Shown here: positions 11,851-24,840 of the stretch, in pieces
How positions within the stretch are numbered: position 1 is the first letter of the stretch
Layout of the letters: every line of letters begins with the position of its first letter
From: Anseranas semipalmata
Lineage: Eukaryota; Chordata; Aves; Anseriformes; Anseranatidae
Reading direction: 5' to 3'
Assembly: GCA_013399115.1 (NCBI GenBank)
Contig: VXAA01001508.1
Location: forward strand, 327,507 to 391,506
Length of the DNA: 64,000 bases
Made by a program: the position numbers and the translations under genes
The notes under the pieces: generated by a model
Told to the model about the DNA's origin: nothing
The model's input: the letters and a program-made list of their open reading frames with translations, nothing else
The model's database searches: none

Positions 11851-14800
11851 AAACCTCCTGGAGAAAGGGGGAGGCAAGCCCCAGGTTTGTTAGTGCGGCA
11901 CGGGGGTCATCCTCTGCACACAGGGCTTCCTGTGGGATTGAAGAACAAAAATGCTGCCTTCCCCTTCCAATTGGTAACTCTCCTAGTGATGGAGGCATGG
12001 AAAGGGCAGGTCTGCAGTGGTGGTGTCCTTAATTACTGTAGATTTAAGGTACCTTGTGGCTGTAATCCTCATCTTATTGTGATTCATGGCAAGGAAGTTC
12101 TTATTTGTTAATTCAAGCCAGGAGGAATCGCTTGTATTGCTTGGCTCCCCGGCACGCAGCGCTTCTGGCACGGGGCTTGCCGGCAGAATGGAGCGCCCAG
12201 CCCTCGCGTGTCTCGTGTCGGTGCTGAGACGGTCAGAACTCGGGTATTCGGGGTCCTGCGTGGCCGCCCGCCTGCAGGTTTGTCTTCGTTGGCGTCTCCG
12301 TGCGGCAGGAAGGTCCTTGCTCTGCGAGAGCAATGCATGGCAGGCCGGCTGTGGTGGTGGAAGAAGTCACCGCTGTCCTTTGCTGGAGATCCCGGCTGCT
12401 CAGGAGACCCGGGCACGTGACGTGGGGCCGGCGGCTGCATCCACCATCCTCGGTGGGCAGCTGATGGATGGGAACTGATGAGCTCCTTTTAATTAGGGAG
12501 AGCCCTTTGGAGCCTCTGCTGAGAACATCCGAGTGCTTTGCACCGGCTGTGCCAGCATCAACAGTGTCCGAATCGCTGACAACAAATTAACTCCAGAAGC
12601 AGGCTTGAGGGCGAAGCTCTGCAGATAACAAAGCGGCCGTGGGGCTTTCGGCAGCGTCGGACATTTCGCGCTGTGTCAGCAGTCGGCGTATTTGGGCGCG
12701 AAGCCGGTGCGGCGTGCCAAAGGCCGAGCTGAGCGTTCCCGTCTATTTGGCCGGGAGCGATGGGGAGGGAGCTGGGCTCCGTGTCCCCCATGCCACCAGC
12801 CCCCTGTGCCCCTTCTGGCCCCTGCTCCCGGCGTTTACATCCCCCTGGTTGGCTTTGCAGCATTCGGTTGCTTTTTCCCCCACCGCTCTCCACCCAGTGG
12901 CACCAGTTGCCGACCAGTGGCTCCAGTACAACAGCGGCTTGTTGTCCCCTTTGGTGGTGGCGTGAGCTTGTTCCCCACAGGTCACTGACCATGGGGAAGG
13001 GGTCAGGGGCTGTGGGACAGACAGTGCCCCAAAGGTGGCTGCTGTCCTGTGCGTGAAGCGCAGAAACTTCTGCTCGTCTCTGCTGCAGCCTCTGGGAGGG
13101 TTGGGATGCTCGCTGCAGAAAAGCATCCGAAATAATTCTGGCTTTTGAAAACTGGGGAAGGAACTGGGTGAGGGGCAAGAGCAGAGCTTTCCGCACCGTG
13201 TCCTGCTAACGTGCGCAAATCCTGACCTGCAGGGACTGTCCCGGGGGCTGTCAGTGCTGCGGTGTGTGCATGAACAGGACGGAGCTGGCAGTGAGGGTGG
13301 GTAAGGTGGGCACTGGGGCCAGCGCCAGCCCGCACAGAGCCTGGAGCTGCACTGGAGGAGGCCGGCTGGGGTGATGGATGGGGCTTCTGCCAGCCTGGCA
13401 CGCACGGGCTGAGCGCCCCACGCTCCTTGCTGCCTTTTCTGCTTTGGGAAAGCTGCTCCCCAGCTTTGCTCTGTGGCTGGTCCCATCCCAGCCCTGCCTG
13501 TCCTGTTCCTCCCACCCTAGGGACGCCCAGAAGCAGGGAAGGAGGCAGTGGTCTCCTTCCTCGGCTCCTAACCCATGGCTTCTGGCCACTTGCGCACAGC
13601 AGAGCTCATAGCCCCAGTGCGAGTGCTTGGAAGGATGGCTCCTGCCCAAGGTTGTTCCTGGTGGCGGCGTTAAAGCTCCGGTATAAATCGTGTTCGTTCA
13701 TTAGCTGCAATTCCCCACAGCGCTGAGCAAAGTTTGTGATTTTAATTACTTTTTGCGGGGATCTGAGCACGCAGAGACTTCAACAGATGATTACAGTTTG
13801 TATTATTCATGCAGCTTTTCTTAATCCCTCTCTCTGTTAGGACATGGTGGATAGATAGTAAAATTGAAGTGTGCTAATAAATTCCCAGCCCCGTCCCATG
13901 TGAGGCGTCTTGATCTTCAGTCCGACGGATTTTGCTGACATAACGATCGAGTTTCCTGAGAGGTGCCGCAGAAGGGAGCATCTGTATGGGGGGGAGCTTC
14001 CAGGGGAGCCGCGCATGCTGCTTTGGCAGGTATTTGCCCAAGTTACGTTTCGTCTTGTTTGCCTCTGACCTCCCAGTTCGGCTGTGTCACGCGCTGGGTG
14101 GTAAAAAAACACTCGGGTTTCTAAACAGAAACATGGAATATTTATATGGTTGCAGGGGTTTGTGAAAATATTAGTGGGAGAACATAACCAACTAAAGGAA
14201 AATGCCAGCAAAACTATTTCTAAATTAATTAAAAGGATCTGATCCCTTTTTTTTTTTTTAAATTGTTGAGGTTTTAATCCCCGAACATTTACTTGGTCTG
14301 TTTGAAGTTACTGTAGCTTCTTGTATCATAAACATTTTAGGGCCACATTCTTCATACGAAGACGGCTTTCATGTACCGCGCAAGAGACCCGGTGGGTCTG
14401 TCTGCGTGTGGAAACTCGCTGTGACGTGCCAGCAGCTCCCGCTGCAGCAGCACAACCCTTCCCGTGAGCCTTACGGCCCAGCTCGGGGCAGCCCCACGCC
14501 CCTCGTCCCGCTGCCGGCAGGGCCGGGGCTGGCACATCCTGGGGCAGGAGCAGCACCGTGGTCGTGGCCGTCTGCGTGTTGCTGGGTTCCTTCTGCCTGT
14601 GGCTGTGGGCTGAGATCCTTTCGTCTCTCACGACGGTTCCACACCTGTGTGCCTGGCATCTCTGCTGCGAGTTTACTTGGGAAGGAGCTGGGTCAAAGCT
14701 GGTTCAAAGCTTGCCGCGCAGGTTGCTGACTTGTTCCGCATCCAAAAGGACGGGAAAACAACAAATTGCTCAGCGCGTGCACTGCGCGGAGGAGCTTTTG

Positions 14801-17261
14801 CTGACAGCTAGGAAGCCAAATGCCTGTATGTTTGATTGCAGGTGCAGGAAAGGAATAGAAATAACTAATGCTACGAGTCTCTGCATTTGTTAAGGCTCAC
14901 GGCTGTGGTCAGACGAAGGCCAGGAGCGGTCGCAGCTCGTGAAACGCAGGGCAAGCGCAGAGGAGTGATGCCGCCTTGGCTGGCGCCCCAAGCCTGGCCG
15001 CTCTGCGCTGATGGAAAGCGCTGCTGGGGACCCAGAGTGCTGGCACCTGGACTTCGTATTTCTTTCCAAGTGATAAGAGATGGATTTAATCTGATTTAAT
15101 TTTCCTCAACAAATATGTTTAATCTTGTAATGATATTACAAGCGGTGTATAAGCATTGAGAAATCCTTGTCTTTTCTCCCCTGTTGACCCATGCAATCCT
15201 TTTATGGAACAACACAAGTGATTCCTGCAAAGCTCTTAACAGCATTAACACGCGCGGTGCCGCTCTCTCTGCCAGCAGCGTGCAGGGCAGGGCTGGAGGG
15301 AGGCCCTAAGTGCCCTGAGTGTGATGCGCTCGGTAATGAAATGAATGCGGAGTAGCAGAGGAGGTTTATAGGCGTGCATATAAAGTTTTCTGGGGGTACT
15401 CAGAGATCCTTCTCCTACCGCTTTGGCATCGCGTTGCAGCCTCAAGTGAGAGTAAATGGCAGGTCTGAGCGCTTTAACGCACTTTACAACGCAGGCGTTG
15501 ACTGCTGTTTTGTGCCGAGTGCCGCCCCGATGCCAGTGAAGCCCAGGCGTTGGCAGCACGCCTTTAGGAGGTCGGGGCGCGTCAGCTCCTCTTTGCTCTC
15601 AGCATGCGGCAGATGTTGGTGCTGGGTGCCGGGGCTGGACCAGCGCCTGCCCCTTGGGGTTTGCCGCGAGTCCCGGGGCACAGTGTCGCTGTGCCGCGGG
15701 AACAGCTCCCGCATGCGGTTTGGTAGCGAGCTGCTGCGTGGAGCGGTGCGAAAGCCAAATGCAGCGGTCGGTCTGGAGCAGGAGCTGGTGCCGTTGGAGA
15801 CGTGGAAGGGACAGGCTGGGGTGCAGTGAGGTTGCACGAGGGCTGGGTTAGGTAGGACTTCTCTTTTAGCAGACCGCAGCTTTAGGTGATGCAGATGCTC
15901 GCATTACCCCACATCTCGTGCTGGGGCAGTCTGTGGCTGTAACAGGGACAAATTCCCCATGGAAGTGGCCGTGTTGTGCTCCTTGAGGGGGATGCGCCGG
16001 GGGAGCACCAGAGCCGCATCCACCCCCGGGCAGCTGGGATGGGCAGGATCCCAAACACTGGCTGGGTCGCACCGAAGGGAATGGGGCAGGGCGTGAGCTG
16101 GGTGTCTCCTCCAGGTCCATGTGTAACCACTACCCACGGGCCTGGCCTCCCTGCACGTATCCCGTCCTCCTTCGGAGCCGTGTGTATTCTGGCTCCCAGA
16201 ACATCCCCTGACAATGCGTTCCATGGTTTAATTATGAGGGGAAAGGAAATGGCTTTGGACAGCTTGTTTTAAACCTGCTGCCTGATCCTTTTATTCCTGT
16301 GCTGTCAGAAATTGTGCCTGGAGAGGGATTGAGAAAGGGAAATAAGGGAGAAGGGGAGAGAAGGCAGGGCTTGAACTTGGAATGAAGTGTGTGTGGGGGA
16401 AACCTGTGCTGAATTAGCGCTCAAGTTGAGCCTTCCCAGGGATGGGATGCTGTCATGTGCAGTGAGTACGGTGTCAAGTGAGCAGGAGATGGAGTCGGTG
16501 CTGCTGTAACACCTGGGAGGTCGGGTTGGCACAAGGCAGGGTTACGCTGGTGTGCGCCCAGCGTAGCTATGGGCATTCGGTCACACAGAGCGGAGCCTGC
16601 AGCCCGGGGCTCTGGGCTGCTCGCCTCGAAACACGGGTGCATGGGGTGCATTGGGGTGCACATGATGGAGCGGGGAGGTGAGGACAGGACGTCTGCAGCG
16701 AGGGGTCAGAGGTGCCCCACTCCTGGCACTGTTACGTTTTTCTCCTTCAGCTGGACCAGAGAATAGGAAATGGCTGTCTCAGTGGGAGTGTTTTCAGAGC
16801 CGGGCAGTAGATAGCATCCCTGGGACTTGGTGGGTTGTGTTCCTCTACCAAAAATTGTGCGTCTTGGATTTTATGTATCTGCTCCAGGTGAGTAGGTGAC
16901 TTGGTTCAGGATTTAAGTTGTTTGAGGATGTCCCTAGTAAATATGGTTTTATAGAGACATCTCCACGTGTTTCACAACGATTTCTTCTCTTGCCATTGGT
17001 AAATATTTCAGCTGCTTTTAAATTATTTACTTATTAAGTGGCTTCGTTGGAAGAAGGAATCATGCTTAAAATACACGCGAAGGCTTAAAACACTGCAAGT
17101 CCAAAAGAACATGAAAAAGTGATTGGGGAAATGATTTTTGCACTGCAACGAGCCCTTCAGGACAGCAGGCTGCGGGCAGCGTGGTTAACGCGTTAGAAAT
17201 CCTCGCTAAAAGCAGCCCCGGGGCTGGGGTGCAGGGGACAGGTCCCATCTGGGTCGTACCG

Positions 17262-17706
17262 CAGATGTTTTGGTGAAGGGCCTAGAGGGGAAGACGTATG
17301 AGGAGCGGCTGAGGTCACTTGGCCTGTTCAGCCTGGAGAAGAGGAGGCTGAGGGGAGACCTCATCGCAGTCTACAACTTCGTTGCGAGGGGGGGTGGAGG
17401 GCCAGGCACCGACCTATTCTCCTTAATCACCAGTGATAGAACCCGCGGCAGTGGTGTCAAGCTGAGGCAGGGGAGGTTTAGGTTGGACATTAGGAAGAGG
17501 TTCTTCACTGAGAGGGTGGTTGCACACTGGAACAGGCTCCCCAGTGAAGTAGTCACTGCACCAAGCCTGTCTGAATTTAAGAGGCGTTTGGACTGTGCAC
17601 TTAGTCACGTGGTCTAAAATTTTGGGTAGACCTGTGCAGTGCCAGGAGTTGGACTCGATGATCCTTATGGGTCCCTTCCAACTCGGGATATTCTGTGATT
17701 CTGTGA
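17262..17706 (+). mobile_element. CR1 LINE fragment, 5'-truncated with intact 3' terminus
   Basis: CR1 is the dominant non-LTR retrotransposon of bird genomes. The sense-strand frame 17270-17617 encodes the C-terminal end of its reverse-transcriptase ORF, with recognisable family phrases such as [30 protein letters not shown] and [13 protein letters not shown]. The non-coding tail contains GGACTCGATGATCC and GGGTCCCTTCCAACT and ends in two ATTCTGTG-type repeats near 17688-17704, the diagnostic CR1 3' end. The 5' part is missing, as in nearly all genomic copies, so it cannot move on its own. Part of the frame is still open, which suggests a fairly young copy. Confidence 0.95.
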
Positions 17707-20700
17707 CAGCTCCAGTGCTGTGTTCCCTGCTTTGTACCGTGCCTTGGGGGCACCTGGGGCATCTCTGGGGCTTTGGGCTTTGGAGGATGCCATCTGGTAC
17801 ATCAGCATGTGGATCCAGCAGGTTCTCCATTGTGTTGGTGCTGCTGAGTGGAGCTTTCTGTAATCCAACAGCGATGGCATGCATCCAACACAATAAAAAA
17901 CCCAGAAGTAACTCTTCTCCAGTTTATTAGTAACCTATGGCTTTTGCATAATAATTATTCAATTCAGGGTTGCAGCTAACTGTAATTGCACGTTAAATCT
18001 GGGCCTTCCACACAGCGATGCCGTGAGCAGCGTGCCCATTGCTGCAGCGTGCTGGAAACCTGCTCTGTTACTCCACCTGCCTCTATGGATCCAGCAACAA
18101 ACAGCGAAGGTTAAAATGAAGCCAACAAAAGGAGTGGTGCTTCCTTTTTTTGGCTGAAGGAGTAGCTTGTGGGAAGGATGCACGCTTTTATAGTGCCTCT
18201 ATTCAGGGATCTTGGGATGTCACTGGGCTGTTAATTAATTACAGCCTGCCAGCACCTTCATGAGCGAAGGTAGTGGTTTTTATCACTGATAGCCAAGTGC
18301 TTGGAGCTGCTGCATGGTGAAGGAAGGAAGGAAAACCTCAATGCTTTGGAAATGGAGCTTGGAGACCTGGAGGCGTGAACACCCTGTGGGTGGGGAAACT
18401 GAGGCAGAGCAAGGGCAAGCGACTGCAGCAAGTTGGGGAGAGCTGGGTGCGCGAGCTCAGACCAAAGCCCCCGCCCTGAGAGGGCTTTACCCATGCCTGC
18501 TGCTGGTGGTGATGCCCCACCAAACCCAGTGCCTCCGAGCATCCTGGCACGGGGCAGCTCCAGGCTGCATCCACCCTCGTTTGTCCCTTTTCATTTGCAA
18601 AAGCTCTCGGTAAGGTGTTTTTGAAGGTTACCTTCAAAGGCAAAACATGTGCTTGACAAAATGGAATAAAGGCACCAAGTACCTGGGTCTGGCCAGGAGC
18701 CCGGACAGTGCTCCCTAATCTTTTCCTCCAGTCCTCGTCATCTTTGATGTATTCCCAGATCTCGAAGGTAGAGGCTTCATTACCGCTTTCCCTTTCTGGC
18801 TGGGGATCACGCTCACCTTCTCCAACCCGGCTGCCGTCGGGACAACAAAGTGTCTTTTGAATTAAGCCTCGGGTTTTCATAGTCTGGTACATCATCATGT
18901 CAAACCCTGACGCTGTGCTCGCCGCCGGGTTTTAATGCTGCTGTCTGCTGCTCCCCCGCTTCCCCACCAAAGGGCATTCAGGGCGCGTTTGGGTTGCGTC
19001 AGCCGGGTGCAGCAGAGCGGGTCTTTGTCCTGGGGGGGACCATGTGTGATGCTTCTCCCCTGAATGTGGGCACCGTCCCTTCCCAAAAATCCCTTGGGGA
19101 GGTTGGGGGAGGCAGATCACTCAGGGCAGCTGCTCTTTGGGGAGATCTCTTCTGTACCGGCCCCGCGGTGCCATACCAGGCACCTGGGTGCGATTATTTT
19201 GCAGGTTTCTCTCCCATTTCAGCAGCTGCCAGCAGCAGGAGCAGCCCCCTCGCAGCTGCTGGGCCGGTGACACAAAGCTCCTTTTGCCTGTGGTTATTTT
19301 GGATTATTGCAGCATTTCTCGCTCTCCTGGGGAATGCGGAGCCGGTGCTGTGGTGCCATTGAGTTTGGCTGCTGGAGCTGAGCCACACCCAGGTTTTGAC
19401 CCAAATTTGTGCAATTTTGATGGGCAAAGACCTGCAAAAGAGGAGGGGGGCGGGGCGGAGGCACTGGGAAGTTAGTGTGTGTGTTTTTGGAAAACATACA
19501 GCTCCCAAAGCCTGAGGGAGTCTCAGCGCACAAACAGCCTTGCCAGTGGAAAGAAAACTCATTTCTGTAGCCGGTGCCATTGCCAAGATCAACCCAGAAT
19601 CAGCTGCGCTGTGCAGCGAGGGGGTTTGGGTTTGTAGCTCTTGGGCCTGGCCCGGCTGTCCCTGCCTTTACCTCCTGTTGGGCTCCTGTAAGCACCAGGG
19701 ATGTTCCCGAGGAGCTGCACTGCGGCGTGGCAATGGCTGGACCTGCTTTCATGGACAGCTGAGGCCCTTTGATAAAGGGTTATAGAAAAGAGAGGCTTTT
19801 GCCAAGATACGCAGCTCCTCTTCCCTGACTTCTGTTTTTTCCTTCTTTGCCATGGCTGATTTCCTATGAAGGTAACGTGCTGCCAAAATCGGTTCTTCCC
19901 ACTGCTGCCACTGTGATACGTGCAGGGACAGGTCCTTTGTCCCCTTCTGCAAGCATGGCCACAAAACCAAGCTCATAAACCTACATCAGTACAGCCCTAT
20001 CTCAGCTGCAGCACAAAATGAGCTTTGAAAGGTAAATTTATTTTGATGTGTGTTTAACAAACTGCAGAGCAGGTGCTGTGTTGGCTCAACGCAAGTTTTC
20101 ATGGCTCACGCTGGCTGGTAGAAGCCCAAGTGCCCAAATCGATGAGGTTCTGCTTGGATAATTGAGATGGGAATTGGGCTCATTATGTGAAGTGGATGCT
20201 GGAGTGGATAATTGCGGATCTTGGGGTGTTTGTCCTATTTGCTTGTTTAGATTGAAGAAAACTTAGGTGCAATTTCACAGGTGTATAGGTGCAAAATAAC
20301 TTCTGTGGGGATACTGTGGGTGTCTTGATGGAGTAACAAAGCTAAGTAACTCGTATTTCTGTGATTCATGTGGGAGAAAACAGACAAACAGTCAAAGCAC
20401 AGCATGGTACTTAACAGCAAGTCTGGCTGGCTGCTGGTCAGAGAGGTCCTGCGGTGTCCGCATGGGCACTTTTGGGAGAAGGGGACCTTCCTCCTGTCTG
20501 GATTGCGGAGGTCCTTGAAAAGTCCACCTACAAGTTGTGAGCTTTATAGGAAACTGCTCTATTATCTGCTACCAGTGAAGGACAACAGCAGCCATCAGGA
20601 AGCTTCTGCAGTGCTTCTGTGATGTGGGAGACCTCACGGCTTGTGTTTCCAAAGGCACTTTGAGTTCTTCACTGTGGTCAAATTTCAGCAGATCACTTAT

Positions 20701-21722
20701 GTATTAATAAATTAATCTTTATGCAGTCCCTGGGTTTTAAGTGTGGTTCATTGCAGGCACCTGCCGAAGTCCTGTCCAGACCAGGAAGCTGCTGTTGGAT
20801 TGGGGAACAAGTGTGTGGTGTAAATGTTAAATAACCTAAAATCCTAGTGCTGATGTGGAGCAGTAGTCTTGGGCCTTCTTGGAGTGATTTGAGCTTTGTT
20901 TAAGTCAGGTTTTCTTGGGCAGGGGGCTTGGCCTCCCCCCTCTGTGAAGTGCCCCAAATATGGCTTTTCTCAGGGAATAACAAACAGCAGCGCTTGCGTA
21001 AAGCCCCTGATGCTTTATGTGCTACTTCTGATGATAATCCTTGTTTATAATTCACACTTGGCAGTAAAAGACTTTAAATTATTAAGGCACCAAATATTTT
21101 GCAATGAAGAAGCAGAGATAAGGCTTGTGTCAGAAACAAATTGCTGGGGAGGTTGTTCTCTTTGGTGTGTTGGGTACTTTACAATATTACGAGAAATAAT
21201 GTGCATGGGGACTGGAAAGGCACCACTTGCTCAAAAGATTTGCTCCTCTCAAAAAAGCAGCTGCTCAGTTCATGGTCTCCAAAGCCCTGTGAAGAATGAG
21301 CGTCCCCAAAGCACTCGTATGGGTCCCCAAAGCTCATGGTGGGGCTGATGGTGGCCGTTGTGTGGTAGGCCGGGAGAGGCAGGGTGGTAGCTGCGGGTCA
21401 GGAGGTCCCCACTGCCCAGCTCTGCTTCCCCAGCGGGTAAAGCCGTTTTCATGCTCCTATTGCAGAGGATAGGCTTCCAGTGGACAGACCTCTGCGATGG
21501 GAGGTGGAAGATGCTCAGCCCCAAATGCAGGGAGCTGAAATCCCGCTGATCATCAGGGGATTTTGTATCATTTCCCACTGAACAGTGGTCATACCTAGTG
21601 CATCACATAGGTATGTTGTGTATGTCCTTGTAAAGACCATCCCGTTGATAAAACTGAGGTGTTCCAGTGGTGTGAAATGGAGGATCTTATAATTAGTAGG
21701 TTTTGCCACCTATTGCTGTTTT

Positions 21723-21813
21723 TCACAGAACGGCTGAAGTTGGAAGGGACCTGTAGAAGTCCTATGGTCCAAGCCAGTGCTCAAGCAGGGCCACCCAGAG
21801 CAGGTTGCACAGA
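21723..21813 (-). mobile_element. CR1 3'-end fragment, antisense
   Basis: The plus strand reads CACAGAACGG followed by GAAGTTGGAAGGGACC, then CAAGCAGGGCCACCC and GAGCAGGTTGCACAG. This is the reverse complement of the conserved CR1 3' region. Only about 90 bp can be recognised, so the copy is strongly truncated. Confidence 0.85.
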
Positions 21814-21891
21814 ATGGGGGCAATTATTTTATCCTAATTACAACACTTAGCATTGGTCAGCTCCTGGAGCCTTGTAACCAGACAGCCATGA

Positions 21892-21938
21892 GTGTGAATG
21901 TGTGTGTGTATGTATATATTATATAATATGTATATACG
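21892..21938. repeat. TG/TA microsatellite
   Basis: A GTGTGTGT run passes into alternating TATA sequence. It lies between two CR1 fragments of opposite orientation, just upstream of MEGF9 exon 2. Confidence 0.85.
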
Positions 21939-21949
21939 AAGATGGTGAA

Positions 21950-22270
21950 TTGTCTAGAGGACAAGATGTATGAGGAGTGGCTGAGGTCCCTCGGTTTGTT
22001 CAGCCCAGAGAAGAGGAGACTGAGGGGAGGCCTCATGGCGGCCTGCAGCTTCCTCACGAGGGGAGCTGAGGGGCGGGTGCTGAGCTCTGCGCTCTGGTGA
22101 CAGCAACAGACCCAAGGGAACATCACGGAGCTGTGACAGGGGAGGTTCAGGCTGGATATCAGGAAAAGGTTCTTCACCAGGAGGGTGGTTGGGCACCGGA
22201 ACAGGCTCCACAGGGAGGTGGTCATGGCACTGAGCCTGCCAGAGTTCAAGAAGTGTTTGGACAACGCNAT
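21950..22270 (+). mobile_element. CR1 LINE fragment, sense, lacking its 3' tail
   Basis: Sequence such as GATGTATGAGGAGTGGCTGA, AGAGAAGAGGAGACTGAGGG, GGCTGGATATCAGGAAAAGG and CGGAACAGGCTCCACAGGGA matches the end of the CR1 reverse-transcriptase ORF seen in the 17.3-kb copy. The match stops around 22265-22270, and the usual 3' UTR with ATTCTGTG repeats is absent. One undetermined base is at 22267. The copy sits about 95 bp upstream of MEGF9 exon 2. It is an older, diverged copy whose frame is broken. Confidence 0.9.
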
Positions 22271-22363
22271 ATGCATTTAAGTAGTTATACCTGTCATCTG
22301 GGCATGAGCCCAGCCCCACGCACCTCCAGCACGCTGGTTTCAGCCTCTCTTTTCCTCTTGCAG

Positions 22364-22565
22364 GAGAGCCATGCAACTGCAGCGCCGTGGGGAGCGCTGG
22401 CGGGGCCGCCTGCCATGGCACGCCGGGACACTGTACCTGCCTGGAGGGCTACACAGGGCCGCGCTGCGAGCGCTGCGCCCAGGGCTTCCACCCTGACCAG
22501 AGCCGGCAGCAGTGCCTGCCCTGCGGCTGCAGCCCTGCCAGTGCCACCGGACCCAGCTGTGATGA
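22364..22565 (+). CDS. MEGF9: MEGF9 exon 2 (laminin-EGF module 1 and start of 2)
   Basis: The exon starts after TTGCAG and ends at the donor GA|GTAAGT. It begins with two bases completing a codon, encodes 66 whole codons (EPCNCSAVGS to SCD) and ends with two bases that form Asp with exon 3. It has eleven cysteines in the laminin-EGF spacing: CNC, CTC, CERC, then CLPCGC opening module 2. NCS is a glycosylation sequon. The exon is very GC-rich compared with exon 6, and its Ala/Gly-rich stretch SAGGAA differs from the mammalian sequence at that point. Confidence 0.93.
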
Positions 22566-23426
22566 GTAAGTAGCTGAGTATCCCTGCTCTGGGCTGCTGT
22601 GGGGATTTTGGGGTGTTTAGGGATTTGGGATGCAGAGTAGGCAAGAATGGATCTTGTCATCTGGTTCTAGTATTTAAAAACAACAACAACAACAAAAACG
22701 CAAAAGCAGGAAGGAAGCTAGCTTCATAAAAAATCACGAAGCATGTTCTTCCTCTCTTTCAAGATCTGGATTATAAAAATATCCGTAGCTGTGGCAAAAG
22801 CCCTCGTAGCCCACAAGGGAGTTGACTCGCCGTTCTGCGCAGGACTTCTCCTCTGTCACCTCGTGCATCCCACAGCCCCTGCTGGCTGCCTTTGTGAGGG
22901 ATGTGGAGGCTGGGCTGGTGCAGGAGGCTCTGAGGAGGCTGGTTTTCTGAAGGGATATTGGTTACAGCAGGGGCAGGTGCAGCGCTGCGGTCTGCCTTCG
23001 CCGAGCATCGTGAAAGAAGTGTTGGCTCCTGCCCTGCCTGCTGTTTAACCCAGCCTCGTCCGCGCCTTGTCTGCATCAAGAAAGCTGCCGCAGATGCTCC
23101 TGAGCTGTTGTATAATGAACGTGTTCCTCTGCCGTGAGCTTCTGCTGCACTGGCAGCAGTCTTGTTGTCTTTTGGGGTTTGGTCTGGGCTCCCGGCGTGT
23201 TCAACACCTGCACTTTGCTGCCAAGGCTGGTGCTGAGTCAGAACCGCAATGTTCTGCAGGGGCATGCCGTTTGTAATAATTTTATGCATTTTTTTTTTTC
23301 CAAGCACCCAAACCCTGTGTTTATGGCCCTCCTTTTTCTTTCAATGCTGCGTATCTCTGGTGATGTGAGCTGCAAAAAATCAAAACCTAAAAGCAATGCT
23401 GCTGTTGACTGGAGTGACCTTCTTAG

Positions 23427-23463
23427 ACAAAAAAAAAACAAAAAACAAAAAACAAAAAAAAAA
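23427..23463. repeat. (CAAAAAA)n A-rich repeat
   Basis: A long A tract broken by regularly spaced C residues (ACAAAAAACAAAAAACAAAA). Nearly the same repeat occurs at 26398. Confidence 0.85.
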
Positions 23464-24812
23464 CTCTTGGGGTTGGAAAGTGTGGAGTTTTCCACTTGCT
23501 GTTTTATCGATAGGAAGATATGCCTGGAAGTATTGGGGTTTGCCACAGAGTAGGAAATGTGAGTTTGGTGGGACCTTATGGAAAGGCAAACTGGGCAGAT
23601 TGGGGAAATCTTATCCGGGAGAGCTGGGAGCTGACGGGCAGGGAGCATTCCCGCCCTGCCCCGCATCCCAGGGCAGGGGGGATGGCGTGGCCCTGAGTGA
23701 CGTCTGCCCATGACATCTGCCCATGCCTTGCTGCCTGGGGCCAGCGGGAAGCGCCCCGGGAGCTGCGGGCGAGCTGCTCCCAGGTGCGAAGGAGAAGGAG
23801 ATGGAGCTGGTGCATGCGGAGAGCCCTCGCGCCCCATCCCGATGTGAAAAGGCCCAAAAGCGGCGGAGGAGCTCCCTAGCTTTTCCTATTCTTGCAGTAT
23901 TGTTTTGCAGCCTTGAGGAACGTGGGGGAGATGGATCCTCAGGCGTTTAGAAGAAAGGAGCACGGGGCAAAATTTGGAGAAAGACTTGGGCAGGAGGAGA
24001 GAGGAGGAACGATGGTAGCATAGATTGCTCTGTGTTTCTCTTCCATGCTCGGCAGGGTTGGCTGCAGGCTTAAATGACCTCTAGGTATTTAAAAAGAGAG
24101 GAGAACTAGGTCAGATGTCTGTGCTGCAGGGCTGGGGCACTGCCTGCTGCACTCACGCTAAGTCATTGTTGCTCTTGTTCCTACAGCAGTAGGGACTGAT
24201 CAAAACCAGAGTAAAAAATGTGTTTAAAATAATAAAATTGAGTCAAGAGTTAAAGAAATCAGAAGGAGACAGAAGTCTGGGACAGGGGCCTGGGAGCTGA
24301 GCGGAGCAGATGCTGGGGGCCGGGTGCGGTGATCCGCAGCACGAGGAGCACGCCGGGCAATCCCTGCTTGGGGTGAGGCACGCCTGCATCGCCCAGCTCC
24401 TGCTTTGTTGGCATTAAAAATCCTGCCAGCTGTTTTATTTTTTTACTATTATTATTTTTTAAAGTGCCAGCCAAACATTAACTCGCACAAGTTCGTTCCT
24501 GCGCGCTGGCTTAAGAAAAAAGTGACTGCTGTTCAGAAGAGTCTCTGGGCGAAGCAGCAGCATTGTTTTGGACTCTGAGCAGCTCCGACAGTGGCTGATT
24601 TCAGAGACAGCCTGCCTGCAGGCTCAGCGCTCAGGGCACACAAAACATGCCTGATATGTTTCAGTCAGCTTGCTCAGGCTTTTGCAAAAGTGCCTTTTAA
24701 AGCACCACCATATGATCATTATTAGTATTATTTCCAGGCATGCTCTATCGTTATGCCATCTGGCCAGCCAAATACACTGTTTATTAACTAGACCGCAAAT
24801 GCAGACCATCAA

Positions 24813-24840
24813 ATAAAAATTAAAAAAAAAAAAAAAAAAT
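24813..24840. repeat. A-rich tract
   Basis: AAATAAAAATT followed by an uninterrupted run of A. No retroelement body was identified upstream of it. Confidence 0.75.

Larger units (their letters stand above)
298..22363 (+). other. MEGF9: MEGF9 intron 1 (5' limit uncertain)
   Basis: Sequence upstream of exon 2 with no exon I can support. It is mostly GC-rich with scattered CpG and many chance open frames on both strands. Contents: A-rich tracts near 10.38 and 11.82 kb, a 12-bp tandem duplication at 9647, CR1 fragments at 17.26-17.71 and 21.72-22.27 kb, and AT-rich islands such as 5830-6280 and 15070-15240. It ends at the acceptor CTCTTTTCCTCTTGCAG at 22347-22363. The true start of the intron may lie left of the window. 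Confidence 0.6.

Noticed and set aside
12743..13486. 247-codon open frame on the - strand
   Set aside because: It overlaps many other open frames in GC-rich intron 1, with low-complexity residue content and no recognisable family.
17270..17617. 115-codon frame considered as a host gene
   Set aside because: It is the C-terminal end of CR1 reverse transcriptase followed by the CR1 3' UTR, so it is transposon-derived.
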